Below the pieces are notes generated by a model. The model saw nothing but the letters and a program-made list of their open reading frames with translations, made no database searches and was not told the DNA's origin. Of a DNA stretch of 34,644 nucleotides, positions 17,331-27,849 are shown piece after piece. The DNA is from Pseudomonadota bacterium (lineage in GTDB: Bacteria; Pseudomonadota; Gammaproteobacteria; Burkholderiales; Burkholderiaceae_F). The first letter of the stretch is position 1; every line of letters begins with the position of its first letter. The position numbers and the translations under genes were made by a program. The stretch spans positions 1 to 34,644 of the forward strand of contig JAKCCX010000022.1 of the NCBI GenBank assembly GCA_021838715.1, read 5' to 3'.

Positions 17331-18652
17331 TCGGTCGCCCCACTTCCGCAGGCGCACGCCGCCGCCATCGAATCGGTCGGCGCGTGCGCGGCCGCGTCCG
17401 CCGCACCGCAACCCATGAGCGCGTGCAGATGCCGCGTGTTCGACCACAGATCGAAATCGGAAGCCACCAGCGCGCGCGCCGAATCCGCCAGACGCCGCGC
17501 AAGTCGTTCGTCGGCCAGCAACTCGCCGATCGCCGCCGCCAGCGCCGCCGGATCCGCCGCCGGAACGAGCAGCCCGGTGGCGCGGTCCCGCACGATTTCC
17601 GGAATTCCGGAAATTTGCGTCGAGACGACCGGCAGTCCGCTGGCCATGGCTTCGACGATCACGTTGGGAATGCCGTCGCGGTCGCCGTTGCTGGTGATGC
17701 GCGGCGACAGCGCAAAGACCCGGGCCTCGCGGTACAGCAGCGCGAGGGATTCGTGGGTCATCGACCCGGCAAGTTCGACCACGTCGTCGAGGCCGTGCGC
17801 GTCGATGAGCGCCTGCAGCGTGTCGCGTTCCGGGCCGGCACCGACGATCCGGCAGCGGAAGACGCAACCCGAGTCGCGAAGCCGTGCGCAGGCCAGCACC
17901 AGGTCGTCATGCCCCTTCTTGGGGACGAGCCGTCCGACCGCCAGGACCAGGGGGCGTGGATCGACCGGTTGCGACGATCCGGAACTGCGATCCGGGAAGA
18001 ATGCGTTCCGATCGATGCCGTGATACACCAACCGCACCTTGTCCGGGCAATCCTCGGCGAAGTTTTCGCGCAAGTACTGGGCGTTGTACCCGGTGCAGGT
18101 CGCGACGAAGGCGGCCCCGCGCATGCGCCATCGGATCACGCGCCGCGGCGTGAGGTAGATGTCCTTCGCGTGCGCGGTCAGACTGAACGGAATTCCCGTC
18201 ATGATGCTGGCCAGGTGCGCCACCGCCGAGGGCGCATTCGCGAAATGGGCGTGGATGTGCCGCACTCCGGTACGGCGGCACTCGGCCGCGACGAATCCGG
18301 CACGGACGAACTGCTTGCCGACGGCCCATGGCGCCCGCGCCGCCGCGGACCAATACAGGGCGCGGCCGGCCGCCCCCAGGTATCGAACCGGGGCGCCGTA
18401 CAGCGCGGACAGGTGGGCACGGACCACCGTCAGCGACTTGCGCACGATTCCCGGCGGCAGAAAGCGCACCGGCGCCCGCACCTCCGAAACCATGGGGTGG
18501 TGCGGCGGCGGCTCCGGCACGAGCAGCGAAAAAAGCTGCATGCGCGCACCGAGCCGCTCCATCGCGCGGATCTCGTTGATGATGAAGGTCTCCGAAAGTC
18601 GCGGATAGCGCTTGAGCACGTAGGCGACCGAGCCGAAATCGGGCTGTTTCAC
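17327..18652 (-). CDS. Glycosyltransferase, GT4 family
   Basis: This 441-residue GT-B glycosyltransferase includes AYVLKRYPRLSETFIINEI near the N-terminus, a signature of GT4 proteins in exopolysaccharide clusters, then HIHAHFANAPSAVAHLAS. In the donor domain are LVYHGIDRNAFF, AVGRLVPKKGHDDLVLA and GIPNVIVEAMASGLPVVST. The C-terminal ~30 residues are Ala/Cys-rich and variable. The GTG at 18652 has a strong GGGAGG ribosome-binding site 5 bases upstream and overlaps the previous stop (ATGTGA). Its own TGA overlaps the ATG of the next glycosyltransferase. The open frame runs on to 19228 but that part overlaps the upstream gene out of frame and was excluded. The sugar donor is unknown. Confidence 0.91.
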   Translation of the reverse strand: MKQPDFGSVAYVLKRYPRLSETFIINEIRAMERLGARMQLFSLLVPEPPPHHPMVSEVRAPVRFLPPGIVRKSLTVVRAHLSALYGAPVRYLGAAGRALYWSAAARAPWAVGKQFVRAGFVAAECRRTGVRHIHAHFANAPSAVAHLASIMTGIPFSLTAHAKDIYLTPRRVIRWRMRGAAFVATCTGYNAQYLRENFAEDCPDKVRLVYHGIDRNAFFPDRSSGSSQPVDPRPLVLAVGRLVPKKGHDDLVLACARLRDSGCVFRCRIVGAGPERDTLQALIDAHGLDDVVELAGSMTHESLALLYREARVFALSPRITSNGDRDGIPNVIVEAMASGLPVVSTQISGIPEIVRDRATGLLVPAADPAALAAAIGELLADERLARRLADSARALVASDFDLWSNTRHLHALMGCGAADAAAHAPTDSMAAACACGSGATE

Positions 18653-19935
18653 ATCGTCCTCCCATGCGCGCTGTCCACCACCGCAAGAACTTGTTCGGCA
18701 ACGTGCACCGCACCGTCGATCGGGAGGTTCCGCCAAAGCGCCTCGGGAGCGGGCGGCGACGCCAGCGCGGCGTCGACGGCGACGCCAAGCTGACCGGGAA
18801 GATCTTCCGACGAGGGCTCGACGCAAACCACGAGACCCATGTCGGCGAGCAGCCGTGCCCGCATGCGCTGCTCCGCGCGCGGTGCGGCACGGGGCACGAG
18901 AACGGCCTTCTTCCGATTGGCCACGATCTCCGCGCACGTGTTGTACCCCGCCATCGAAACCACCACATCGGCGGAGCGGACGCAGCCTTGCAAGCCGACG
19001 ACGACGTCGACGAATTCGACGTCGGAGCGGCCCTCGGCGAGCGCGATCAGCGATGCCTTTTCGGCACCGTCCATCAGCGGCCCGAGGACGACGACCGAAT
19101 AGGCGCCCGCGCCGTGTCCGCGATGCAGGGATTCCAGATAGGCCTGGACGAGGAATCGCCCGTCGCCGCCCCCGCCCACCGTCACGAGGGCGACCGGGCG
19201 GCCGGCGGCGCGCTCGACCGACCAGCACACGCCGCGGGAATCGCCGTCACCGGCGAAGTCGCGCTCGACGACGTGGCCGCAATACCGCACGCGCTTCGCA
19301 ACGCGGTGGGACAGTCCGTAGGCGCCGGCGATGTCGAACAGCGAGCGGCTGCCATACACGAACACATCGTCGTAGGCCTCCTCGATCAGCGCGTGCGTAC
19401 CCTGGCTTTCCCAGATCGATCGGACCGCATCCGGGCTGTCCAGGATGTCGCGCAGACCCAGAATGGTGCGCGTACCCGGCATCTCGCGCCGGATCAGGGA
19501 CAGGGTCGAGAGCAACTCCCCGTTCATCCCCGCCGGCGCGTGATCCACCAGCAGGACATCGGGCCGCAGATTCATCACCTGCTTGAGGATCAGCGCCTCG
19601 CGATAGCCCTTCACCATGCCGAAGTGGCCCGCCCCGTCCCGCGGCGCATAGGATTCGACGCCCACCTTGACCACCGGCGGCAAGGGTTGCACCCGCAGGC
19701 CCGCCGGAAGCCGCCAGATGCCGATCACCGGCGATCCGGTCAGCAGCGTGACGGCAAAGCGATCCGGGCGGCGAAGCATCTCGGCGGCGATCGCCAGATT
19801 TCGACGCAGATGACCCAGACCGAACGTGTCGTGCGAATAGAGGACAACCGACACCTTACTCGGCTGCACCGCCCCGGACATCGCAAGCGGCCGCGCCGCC
19901 CGGACATCCATGCCATCCAAGACATCGTCTGTCAT
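18649..19935 (-). CDS. COG4671-type predicted glycosyltransferase (MurG-like fold)
   Basis: This 428-residue protein carries YSHDTFGLGHLRRNLAIA near its N-terminus, the hallmark of the COG4671 predicted glycosyltransferases, which resemble MurG/GT28 enzymes. A C-terminal donor-like region includes LVTVGGGGDGRFLV, VVSMAGYNTCAEIV and KKAVLVPRAAPRAEQRMRA. Biochemical function in this family is poorly known. It is the first gene of the glycan operon. The ATG at 19935 lies directly downstream of the palindrome GGAAC-CC-GTTCC (19939-19950), which occupies the ribosome-binding region; in-frame ATG codons at 19911 and 19881 are alternative starts, since the family motif begins only around residue 30. 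No signal peptide is visible, so it is cytosolic or membrane-associated. GC content falls sharply just upstream of it. Confidence 0.82.
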   Translation of the reverse strand: MTDDVLDGMDVRAARPLAMSGAVQPSKVSVVLYSHDTFGLGHLRRNLAIAAEMLRRPDRFAVTLLTGSPVIGIWRLPAGLRVQPLPPVVKVGVESYAPRDGAGHFGMVKGYREALILKQVMNLRPDVLLVDHAPAGMNGELLSTLSLIRREMPGTRTILGLRDILDSPDAVRSIWESQGTHALIEEAYDDVFVYGSRSLFDIAGAYGLSHRVAKRVRYCGHVVERDFAGDGDSRGVCWSVERAAGRPVALVTVGGGGDGRFLVQAYLESLHRGHGAGAYSVVVLGPLMDGAEKASLIALAEGRSDVEFVDVVVGLQGCVRSADVVVSMAGYNTCAEIVANRKKAVLVPRAAPRAEQRMRARLLADMGLVVCVEPSSEDLPGQLGVAVDAALASPPAPEALWRNLPIDGAVHVAEQVLAVVDSAHGRTM

Positions 19936-20267
19936 AGAGGAACCCGTTCCCAGTAATTTTCACCGACGTCATTTTTACGCGAGAATTATTAACTGGATAT
20001 TTTTCCCACGTAACGCGAAGTTGGGTTACTCTCTCCCTTGACCGACGTATCCCGCAAGCCGGAATCGCGACGAATCCTAGGGGCGCCGTGTTTAACGATC
20101 GTGAATTGCCAATACGGATCAACCGTTCGCGGTAGCGCGTTGCGATGGATTTGGATACCGCAATGAGGCTAGCCCGTTCGTGCGCACACCCGCATCGTCG
20201 GCCTCCGCCGCAATCGACAGGACAACTTATTTTTCATTTTCGTTTCAGAATGTGTCAGGTACTACCA
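19936..20267. promoter_or_regulatory. AT-rich divergent control region between glycan and efflux operons
   Basis: These 332 bases hold no gene. The stretch 19950-20030 is much richer in A+T than the surrounding genes, with runs such as CAGTAATTTTCACC and GGATATTTTTCCC. The short inverted repeat GTAAC (20012-20016) / GTTAC (20027-20031) and TAATAAT-like boxes on the minus strand could belong to a promoter of the glycan operon. A second AT-rich run (20224-20250) lies directly upstream of the efflux adaptor gene. No convincing paired -35/-10 or sigma-54 site could be assigned. Two divergent operons start here, so promoters for both must lie in this region or within flanking codons. Confidence 0.55.
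19939..19950 (-). promoter_or_regulatory. Palindrome over the ribosome-binding region of the glycan operon
   Basis: GGAAC-CC-GTTCC, 5-bp arms with a 2-base spacer, ends 3 bases before the ATG of the first glycan-operon gene. It replaces a normal ribosome-binding site and could be an operator or an RNA hairpin that limits translation. A 2-base loop is too tight for a good RNA hairpin, so a DNA operator reading is somewhat more likely. Confidence 0.3.
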
Positions 20268-21473
20268 ATGAAGAAACTCGATGATCGCGGCCCGGGAACC
20301 GGACTTGCGGCCAACCGGAAGCGCCACCGGGGATTCCATCCATGGCGAATCGCGCTGGCGCTCGCCGCGGGCACCGGCATGATTTCCGCGTGCTCGGGCT
20401 CCGCGGGCACGGCGACCGCGGCCCACGCCGTTGCCGATGCGGGCAAGGCGGCCCGATCTCCGCACCGCGTTGCGGTGACGGTCCAACCCGTCGCCGCATG
20501 GCCCATGCGGCGCTCGCTGAGCGAGCTCGGCACGGTTACCGCCCGCAGGACCGTCGTGGTGCGCACGCTGGTCGACGGCCGCCTCCTCAGCATGCCGTTC
20601 CGGGAGGGCCAACTGGTGCATGCCGGGGATCTCCTCGCGCAAGTGGACCCCCGGCCCTTTGCGGCGGCGCTGGCCAATGCCCAGGCCCAGCTCGAGCGCG
20701 ACGACGCCCAGCTTCAGGAAGCGCGCCGCGATCTCGCGCGCTACCGACGTCTGGTGGCCGAGGATTCGATTCCGAGACAACAGTTCGACACGCAGAAGGC
20801 CCTGGTTCGCCAGCTCGGCGGCACGGTGCGCGCCGACCGGGCGCAGATCCGGATCGCGCAACTCAACCTCGGCTACGCGCGGATCACGGCGCCGGTCAGC
20901 GGCCGGGTGGGGTTGCGCCAGGTCGACCCCGGCAACATCGTGCATGCGGGCGACGCGACCGGCATCGTGGTGCTGACCCAGGTGCAGCCGATCGACGTCA
21001 CGTTCGCGATACCGCAGGATGATCTCCCCGCGGTGTTGCAGCGGATGCGGGCCGGGCAGACGATGGCCGTCGATGCCTATGGCCGCGACGGCGCGGCCGT
21101 CCTCGCGCATGGCGTCCTAAGGGCGACGGACAGCCAGATCGACCCGACGACCGGGACCATCCGGCTCAAAGCCTCGTTCGCCAATCAGGACCAGATGCTG
21201 TTCCCGGGTCAGTTCGTCAGCGTCCGCCTCGAACTCGAAACCATCCGCGATGCACGGAGCATCCCCGCCGAGGCGGTACAGCATGGCGCGCCCGGCGCCT
21301 ACGTCTACCAGGTTCTTAGCGACGACACCGTCGCGATCCGCACGCCCAGGTTCGGCATCACCGACGATGGCCGGATCCAGGTCGTCGACGGGCTGGCGCT
21401 CGGCGACAGGGTGGTGATCGAAGGAATCGACCGGCTGCGAAACGGCGCCAAGGTCGAAATCGTCAACAGGTAA
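20268..21473 (+). CDS. RND efflux periplasmic adaptor lipoprotein (MdtA-like)
   Basis: This 401-residue membrane-fusion protein would link inner-membrane RND permeases to the outer-membrane channel. The N-terminus has a basic stretch ([12 protein letters not shown]), a hydrophobic core and a lipobox ISAC with C42 as the lipidated residue. The mature part shows the barrel-sandwich motif [20 protein letters not shown], a helical hairpin rich in Ala/Gln/Arg (about 150-205), the second half [20 protein letters not shown] and the beta-barrel region ending in GALGDRV-like residues ([15 protein letters not shown]). The ATG at 20268 was chosen because it gives a normal lipoprotein signal; AGGT lies 8 bases upstream. 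The frame extends to 20145 but the extra residues spoil the signal peptide. It is the first gene of a four-gene efflux operon. Confidence 0.9.
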   Translation: MKKLDDRGPGTGLAANRKRHRGFHPWRIALALAAGTGMISACSGSAGTATAAHAVADAGKAARSPHRVAVTVQPVAAWPMRRSLSELGTVTARRTVVVRTLVDGRLLSMPFREGQLVHAGDLLAQVDPRPFAAALANAQAQLERDDAQLQEARRDLARYRRLVAEDSIPRQQFDTQKALVRQLGGTVRADRAQIRIAQLNLGYARITAPVSGRVGLRQVDPGNIVHAGDATGIVVLTQVQPIDVTFAIPQDDLPAVLQRMRAGQTMAVDAYGRDGAAVLAHGVLRATDSQIDPTTGTIRLKASFANQDQMLFPGQFVSVRLELETIRDARSIPAEAVQHGAPGAYVYQVLSDDTVAIRTPRFGITDDGRIQVVDGLALGDRVVIEGIDRLRNGAKVEIVNR

Positions 21474-21481
21474 GGTCCAAC

Positions 21482-24400
21482 GTGAATCCGTCGCGCATTT
21501 TCATATTGCGCCCCGTCGCCACATCGCTGCTGATGCTGGCGTTGATCCTGGTGGGACTGGTGGCGTACCGGCTCCTGCCGCGATCCGCGCTGCCGCAGAT
21601 CGACTACCCCACGATCCAGGTCAGCACCCGCTACCCGGGCGCGGCGCCCGCCGTGGTCGCGTCGGCGATCACCGCCCCCCTCGAGCGCCAATTCGGGCAG
21701 ATGCCGGGGTTGTCCCAGATGTGGTCCGCGAGTTCGACCGGGTCGTCGACCGTGACGCTGCGATTCGACCTGCGCCTGCCCCTCGACACCGCCGAACAGG
21801 AGGTGCAGGCGGCAATCAATGCCGCCTACACGTTCCTGCCCGCGGACCTGCCGGCGCCGCCGACCTACAGCAAGGTCAACCCCGCCGATCCCCCGGTGAT
21901 CGCGCTGGCGATCACCTCCACGGTGCTGCCGATTCCGGCGCTCGAAGATCTGGCCGACACGCGCGTGGCGCAAAAGATCTCCCAGATCGCCGGGGTCGGA
22001 CTGGTGACCATCGGCGGCGGCGGCAAGCCTGCCGTGCGCGTTGCGGTGGACCCGCGCGCACTGGCTGCGGCAGGACTCTCGCTCGAAGACGTGCGCAATG
22101 CCATCGCATCGCAAAACGTCAACCTCGCCAAGGGCGGATTTGACGGCCCGTTGCGCTCCACCACCATCTCGACCAACGACCAGCTTCGTTCGGCGGCCGA
22201 CTATCGCGGGATGGTCATCGCCTATCGCAACGGCGCCGCCATACGCCTTTCCGACGTGGCCGGCGTCGCCGACGGCGCCGAGGACGTCCGCCTTGCGGCG
22301 TGGGCCGGCGACACTCCGGCGATCGTGCTCGACGTCCAGCGCCAGCCGGGCGCCAACGTGATCGACGTGGCCGACCGCATCCGGACGATGCTTCCCCAGC
22401 TGCGCGCATCGCTGCCGCAGTCGGTCCGGATCGTGCCGCTCACCGATCGCACGGTCACCATCCGCGCGTCCGTGCGCGACGTGCAGATCGAACTCGTTCT
22501 GGCGATCGCCCTGGTTGTCCTGGCGATTTTCCTGTTCCTGCGCAGCACCGCGGCGACGATCATCCCCGGCATCGCGGTGCCGCTTTCGATCGCCGGCACC
22601 TTCGGGGTCATGTACCTCGCCGGATTCGGCATCAACAACCTGACCCTGATGGCGCTGACCATCGCCACGGGCTTCGTGGTCGACGACGCCATCGTGATGA
22701 TCGAAAACATCGCCCGGCACATCGAAGCGGGCGACGAGCCGATGCAGGCGGCCCTCAAGGGCGCCGGCCAGATCGGCTTCACCATCATCTCGCTCACGGT
22801 GTCGCTCATCGCCGTGATGATCCCCCTGCTCTTCATGCGCGACGTCCTGGGCAGGCTTTTCCGCGAATTCGCGATCACCCTCGCCGTGGCGATCCTCCTC
22901 TCCGCCGTGGTTTCGCTCACGCTCACCCCGATGATGAGCGCGCGACTGCTGCGGCGGCAGCCGGCCGATCCGGGCACCGCGGTCCAGCGCCTCTTCGCCC
23001 GGTCGTTCGACCGCCTTCTCGCGGCCTACAAGTGGACGTTGATCCGGGTTCTCGCGCACCAGGGCATCACCCTGGTGGTGGCGGGCGGCACCCTGCTGCT
23101 GGCCGTTGCGCTCTACGCCTCGGCCCCGAAGGGATTGCTGCCGATGCAGGACACCGGGGCGATCCAGGCCATCACCGTGGCGCCGCAGTCGATCGCGTTC
23201 CCGGCCATGGAGGACCGACAGCGCGCCCTTGCCGCCGCGCTCCTCGCCGATCCCGCCGTCGCCTCGGCATCGTCGCTGGTCGGCATCGACGGCGTCAACC
23301 CGACGCTCAACAGCGGCCGCATCCTCGTCAACCTCAAGCCCCGCGGCGCCCGCGACGACATCGCGACGATTCTCACCCGCCTGCGGCAGCGCGCCGCCCG
23401 CGTCTCTGGCATCCGTGCCTATCTGCAGCCGGTTCAGGACCTCACGCTCGAGGACCGCATTGCGCGCGCGCAATACCAGATGTCGCTCGACGCGCCCCAC
23501 GAAGCGGAGCTGCGGGCGTGGGTTCCGAAGCTGGTCGAACGGCTGCGCGCGCTCCCGGAACTCGAAGACGTCAGCGACGACAGCGCGGATCGCGGCCCCC
23601 TGGCATACGTCCAGGTCGACCGCGATTCGGCGTCGCGGGTGGGAGTGACCTTGGCCGCGGTCGACAACGTCCTCTATGACGCGTTCGGCCAGCGGCTCGT
23701 CTCGACGATCTACACCCAGTCGAACCAGTACCGGGTGGTTCTCGATGCGAATCTTCCCGAGCGCAGCGGCAGCGACGCCCCGCCCCTCCTCGATCGCTTG
23801 TATGTGCCGAACGCCGCCGGCCAGCAGATTCCGATCTCGGCCGTCGCCCACCTCATCCAGCGCACCACGCCGCTGGTGATGGTGCATCTGGGCCAGTTCC
23901 CCGCTGCGGACGTGTCGTTCAACCTTCGCCCCGGCGTATCCCTGGACAAGGCGATGGCCGCGATCGCGCGCGCCCGCCGCAGCCTGGGGATGCCGCTGAG
24001 CATCCACGCCCGCTTCCAGGGTGCGGCCCGGGCGTTCGGCACCGCGCTCGGATCCGAGCGCCTGCTGATCGTGGCCGCGGTGATCACGATGTATCTCGTC
24101 CTCGGAATTCTCTATGAAAGTTTCGTGCATCCGGTGACCATTCTTTCGACCTTGCCGTCGGCGGGAATCGGCGCCTTGCTCGCCCTGCGGCTCACCGGGT
24201 CGGACCTCGACATCATCGCCATCATCGGCATCATCCTGCTGATCGGGATCGTCAAGAAGAACGCGATTCTGATGATCGATTTCGCGCTGGAAGCGCAGCG
24301 CAAGGGCGGCAAGACCGCCCCCGAAGCGATCCTCGAGGCCTGCGTCCTGCGGTTCCGGCCGATCATGATGACCACCACGGCCGCCCTCTTCGGCGCCCTG

Positions 24401-24562
24401 CCGCTGATGCTGGGAACGGGCGTCGGATCCGAACTTCGCCACCCCCTGGGCCTGACCATCGTCGGCGGACTCGTGGTCAGCCAGGTCCTGACGCTGTACA
24501 CGACGCCGGTGATCTATCTGGCGTTCGAGCGCGTGGCGCAACGCTGGCGCAGCGCACTATGA
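21482..24562 (+). CDS. RND multidrug efflux permease (MdtB-like)
   Basis: This 1026-residue inner-membrane proton-driven pump subunit of the HAE1-RND family has the usual twelve-helix layout, with large periplasmic loops after helices 1 and 7. It opens [18 protein letters not shown] and continues [20 protein letters not shown]. The proton-relay aspartates are in [17 protein letters not shown]. The second half has [38 protein letters not shown] and [17 protein letters not shown]. It is collinear with MdtB and about its normal size. The GTG at 21482 lies 8 bases after the adaptor stop with an AAGG-like ribosome-binding site. Its stop overlaps the next permease start (ATGA, 24559-24562). Substrates cannot be predicted; E. 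coli MdtABC handles bile salts and some antibiotics. Confidence 0.94.
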   Translation: MNPSRIFILRPVATSLLMLALILVGLVAYRLLPRSALPQIDYPTIQVSTRYPGAAPAVVASAITAPLERQFGQMPGLSQMWSASSTGSSTVTLRFDLRLPLDTAEQEVQAAINAAYTFLPADLPAPPTYSKVNPADPPVIALAITSTVLPIPALEDLADTRVAQKISQIAGVGLVTIGGGGKPAVRVAVDPRALAAAGLSLEDVRNAIASQNVNLAKGGFDGPLRSTTISTNDQLRSAADYRGMVIAYRNGAAIRLSDVAGVADGAEDVRLAAWAGDTPAIVLDVQRQPGANVIDVADRIRTMLPQLRASLPQSVRIVPLTDRTVTIRASVRDVQIELVLAIALVVLAIFLFLRSTAATIIPGIAVPLSIAGTFGVMYLAGFGINNLTLMALTIATGFVVDDAIVMIENIARHIEAGDEPMQAALKGAGQIGFTIISLTVSLIAVMIPLLFMRDVLGRLFREFAITLAVAILLSAVVSLTLTPMMSARLLRRQPADPGTAVQRLFARSFDRLLAAYKWTLIRVLAHQGITLVVAGGTLLLAVALYASAPKGLLPMQDTGAIQAITVAPQSIAFPAMEDRQRALAAALLADPAVASASSLVGIDGVNPTLNSGRILVNLKPRGARDDIATILTRLRQRAARVSGIRAYLQPVQDLTLEDRIARAQYQMSLDAPHEAELRAWVPKLVERLRALPELEDVSDDSADRGPLAYVQVDRDSASRVGVTLAAVDNVLYDAFGQRLVSTIYTQSNQYRVVLDANLPERSGSDAPPLLDRLYVPNAAGQQIPISAVAHLIQRTTPLVMVHLGQFPAADVSFNLRPGVSLDKAMAAIARARRSLGMPLSIHARFQGAARAFGTALGSERLLIVAAVITMYLVLGILYESFVHPVTILSTLPSAGIGALLALRLTGSDLDIIAIIGIILLIGIVKKNAILMIDFALEAQRKGGKTAPEAILEACVLRFRPIMMTTTAALFGALPLMLGTGVGSELRHPLGLTIVGGLVVSQVLTLYTTPVIYLAFERVAQRWRSAL

Positions 24563-27500
24563 ATCTGTCCGCGCCATTCATCGCCCGGCCGGTCGCCACG
24601 ACGCTGATCACGATCGCGATCGCCCTTGCGGGGGTTCTCGGCCTGGAGACCATTCCGGTATCGCCCCTGCCGCAGATCGACTTCCCGACGATCCTCGTCC
24701 AGGCGGTGCTGCCCGGAGCGAGCCCCGAGACCATGGCGTCCACGGTGGCAACCCCGCTGGAACGCAAGCTCGGACTGATCGCCGGCGTGGACGAGATGAC
24801 CTCCGTCAATTCGCTCGGCATGACGCGCATCAGCCTGCAGTTCGACCTGCATCGCGACATCGACGGCGCCGCGCGGGACGTCCAGGCGGCGATCAATGCG
24901 GCCCGTGCCGTCCTTCCGCCCATGCCGGTCAATCCGAAGTACTGGAAGGTCAACCCGGCAAATGCGCCGGTGATGATCCTGTCGCTGACTTCCCGCAGCA
25001 TGACGCGCGGCCAGATGTACGACGCGGCGTCGACCGTGCTCGCCCAGCGGATCGCACAGGTTGCCGGCGTAGGACAGGTCCGCATCAACGGCAGCGCGCT
25101 CCCCGCCGTGCGCATCGACGTCGACATCGAAAAACTTGCGCGCATGGGGATTCCCCTGGAGTCCGTCCACGCCGCGGTTGCGGCGGCGAATGTCGACAGC
25201 CCGAAAGGAATCATCGACACCGGCGGGAGATCGTGGCTGATCGGGGCCAATGACCAGACCACCACCGCCGCGGCCTATGGCCGGTTGATCGTTGCGTACC
25301 GGAACGGCGCGCCGGTACGCATCGCAGACGTGGCGACGGTGCACGACTCGGTCGAAAACATCCGCAATGCCGGCGCCACCAACGGCAGGCCGTCGGTCCT
25401 TCTGCTGATCTACCGGCAGCCCGGCGCCAACATCCTCGACACCGTCGGCCGCGTAAACGCCCTGCTGCCCCGCCTGCGGGCGTCGATTCCGTCGGCCATC
25501 GACCTGAACGTCGACATGGACCGGACGTCGACGATCGGCGCCTCCCTGCACGAGGCAAGCCGCTCGCTTCTCCTCGCCGTGCTGCTCGTGATCCTCGTCG
25601 TCTTCGCGTTTCTCCGCCGCGCCCGCGCGATCTGGATTCCGGCGGTGGCGATTCCGGTTTCCCTCGTCGGCTCGTTCGCCGCGATGAAGCTCCTCGGGTA
25701 CAGCCTGAACAATCTCACGCTCATGGCCTTGGCCATCGCAACCGGATTCGTCGTCGACGACGTGATCGTCGTATTGGAGAACATCGTACGGCACCTCGAG
25801 GAAATCCCCCCCGACCTCGTGGAGCCGGAACGATCAAGCGCCATTGCCGCGGGCAACGCATTCGCCGCCGGCACGCGCCGGGGCGCCGTCCGTCTGGCGG
25901 CACTGCGCGGCGTGCGGACCGTCGGCTTCACGGTGCTGTCGATGAGCCTCTCCCTCCTCGCCGTCTTCATTCCGATCCTGGCGATGCACGGACTGATCGG
26001 GCGGATCTTCCGCGAATTCGCCGTGACGCTGTCGGTCTCGATCCTGATTTCGCTGGCCGTCTCCTTGACCACGACACCGATGCTGTGCGCAGTGCTGCTG
26101 CGTCCGGTCGCGGGCGGCGCCGATCCGGATCGCGATCCGCCGAGCGGGGCGCGGAGCGGCTCCACGACCGGCGGGCTGCGCAACGCATGGGCCCGGGTGA
26201 CGCGTGCCGCCTCGAACGCGAGCCGGACGATCGGCAGCCGGGTTTCGAGCGCCTACGAGCGGTCGCTCGATGTCGCCCTGCGCCATTCCCGCATCACCCT
26301 GCTCATTCTGGCGGCCACGATCGCCGCCAATGTCTCGCTCTACATCGCGATTCCCAAGGGATTCCTCCCGGCCGAGGATATCGGGCTGATCAAGGGAAAA
26401 ATCCAGGGGGACCAGAGCATCTCCTTTCAGTCGATGACCCGCAAGCTCAACCGGTTCATGGCAATCGTCCAGTCGGACCCGGCGGTGGCGAGCGTCAACG
26501 GCTTCACCGGCGGCGACGAGGCGAACAGCGGATTCGTGTTTGCCATCCTCAAGCCGTTCCGCGCGCGCAGCGGGATTTCGCCGGAGGCGGTCATCGACCG
26601 CCTGCGGAGCCGGCTCGCGAACGTCGCGGGCGCGACCCTGTACCTCCAACCGGCGCGGGATCTGCATTTCGGCGGCAGGCCGAGCAATGCCGAGTACCAG
26701 TACACGCTGGAGAGCGACGATCTCGACGACCTGCAGACCTGGTGCGGACGAATCAAGGATGCGCTTTCGCGCCTTCCCGAACTCGTGGACGTCAATTCGG
26801 ATGCCCAGGATCGCGGATTGGGAACGGCGATCACGGTCGACCGGGACTCGCTTTCGCGCCTCGGGCTGACGATGAGCCAGGTCGACACGACCCTGGACGA
26901 TGCGTTCGGTCAACGGCAGGTGTCGACGATCTTCGCGCCCCGCAATCAATATCATGTCGTCGAGGAGGCCGACCCGCGGTTTCTGCAGGGGTCCGACTCG
27001 CTCGTCGCGTTGAACCTGATCGGCCCCGCGGGTTCGCTGATTCCGCTGCAGGCGTTCGCCCGCTGGCAGACCAAGGACGCGCCGCTGGTGGTCAATCACC
27101 AGGGCTCGTTCATGGCAACGACCATATCGTTCAATCTCGCGCCCGGCGTTTCGCTCGGCACCGCGGCCGCCGCGATCGATCGCGCCATGGCCCGCATCGG
27201 CGTTCCGGCGACGATCCATGGCGGATTCCAGGGCACCGCGAAGCTCTTCCGGAATTCGCTCTCCGCCGAGCCATTGCTCGGCTTGCTCGCCGTGTTCGCG
27301 GTGTACGTCGTCCTGGGAATCCTCTATGAGAGCCTGACCCATCCGATCACCATCCTGTCGACGCTGCCCTCGGCAAGCATCGGCGCGATGCTCGCCATGA
27401 TGGTGTTTCGCATCCCGATGACCGTGATCGCCTTCATCGGCGTGATTCTGCTGATCGGCATCGTCATGAAGAACGCCATCATGATGGTCGACGTGGCGAT

Positions 27501-27819
27501 CGATCTCGAGCGGCGCGACCGTCTCGACCCGCGCGAAGCGATCCGGCGCGCCGGCCTGCACCGCCTGCGGCCGATCATGATGACCACCGCCGCCGCGTTG
27601 TTCGGCGCCCTGCCGCTTGCGCTGGGGGGCGGCGACGGAGCGGCCTTGCGCCAGCCGCTCGGGATCGCAATCGTCGGCGGACTGCTGTTCAGCCAGGCGC
27701 TCACCCTGTACACGACCCCCGTGGTGTATCTGACCCTGGACCGGCTGCGGATCCGCCTTCTGCGCCTGCGGCATCGCGAGGCCGAACCCTCCGAAGGGAA
27801 TCGGATTCCCGGCCTCTGA
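24559..27819 (+). CDS. RND multidrug efflux permease (MdtC-like) with two cytoplasmic-loop insertions
   Basis: This 1086-residue paralogue of the preceding permease is expected to form a heterotrimer with it, as MdtB and MdtC do. It opens [17 protein letters not shown]. The proton-relay aspartates are in [17 protein letters not shown], and the second half shows [19 protein letters not shown] and [17 protein letters not shown]. It is 60 residues longer than its partner. Almost all of this comes from two insertions: one after RHLE (about residues 415-440, Ala/Pro/Arg-rich), and one of about 31 residues after LLRP (residues 517-563, Gly/Ser/Arg-rich). Both fall in loops predicted on the cytoplasmic side (TM4-5 and TM6-7). 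The start overlaps the previous stop. The stop is 30 bases before the outer-membrane component. Confidence 0.93.
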   Translation: MNLSAPFIARPVATTLITIAIALAGVLGLETIPVSPLPQIDFPTILVQAVLPGASPETMASTVATPLERKLGLIAGVDEMTSVNSLGMTRISLQFDLHRDIDGAARDVQAAINAARAVLPPMPVNPKYWKVNPANAPVMILSLTSRSMTRGQMYDAASTVLAQRIAQVAGVGQVRINGSALPAVRIDVDIEKLARMGIPLESVHAAVAAANVDSPKGIIDTGGRSWLIGANDQTTTAAAYGRLIVAYRNGAPVRIADVATVHDSVENIRNAGATNGRPSVLLLIYRQPGANILDTVGRVNALLPRLRASIPSAIDLNVDMDRTSTIGASLHEASRSLLLAVLLVILVVFAFLRRARAIWIPAVAIPVSLVGSFAAMKLLGYSLNNLTLMALAIATGFVVDDVIVVLENIVRHLEEIPPDLVEPERSSAIAAGNAFAAGTRRGAVRLAALRGVRTVGFTVLSMSLSLLAVFIPILAMHGLIGRIFREFAVTLSVSILISLAVSLTTTPMLCAVLLRPVAGGADPDRDPPSGARSGSTTGGLRNAWARVTRAASNASRTIGSRVSSAYERSLDVALRHSRITLLILAATIAANVSLYIAIPKGFLPAEDIGLIKGKIQGDQSISFQSMTRKLNRFMAIVQSDPAVASVNGFTGGDEANSGFVFAILKPFRARSGISPEAVIDRLRSRLANVAGATLYLQPARDLHFGGRPSNAEYQYTLESDDLDDLQTWCGRIKDALSRLPELVDVNSDAQDRGLGTAITVDRDSLSRLGLTMSQVDTTLDDAFGQRQVSTIFAPRNQYHVVEEADPRFLQGSDSLVALNLIGPAGSLIPLQAFARWQTKDAPLVVNHQGSFMATTISFNLAPGVSLGTAAAAIDRAMARIGVPATIHGGFQGTAKLFRNSLSAEPLLGLLAVFAVYVVLGILYESLTHPITILSTLPSASIGAMLAMMVFRIPMTVIAFIGVILLIGIVMKNAIMMVDVAIDLERRDRLDPREAIRRAGLHRLRPIMMTTAAALFGALPLALGGGDGAALRQPLGIAIVGGLLFSQALTLYTTPVVYLTLDRLRIRLLRLRHREAEPSEGNRIPGL

Positions 27820-27849
27820 CGCGGGCCTTTGCACGAAAAGCGACAAGAC

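Noticed and set aside
20039-20070. TTGACC at about 20039 as a -35 box for the efflux operon
   Set aside because: No -10-like hexamer follows at 16-18 bases (the spaced bases are GC-rich), so no promoter was called.
20145-20267. Upstream start for the efflux adaptor at 20145
   Set aside because: The added 41 residues precede and spoil a normal lipoprotein signal peptide, and the bases include an AT-rich non-coding run.
21305-24541. Minus-strand open frame of over 1000 codons opposite the MdtB-like gene
   Set aside because: It is very rich in Arg, Asp, Gly and His and lacks any domain, an antisense shadow of a clearly real RND permease.
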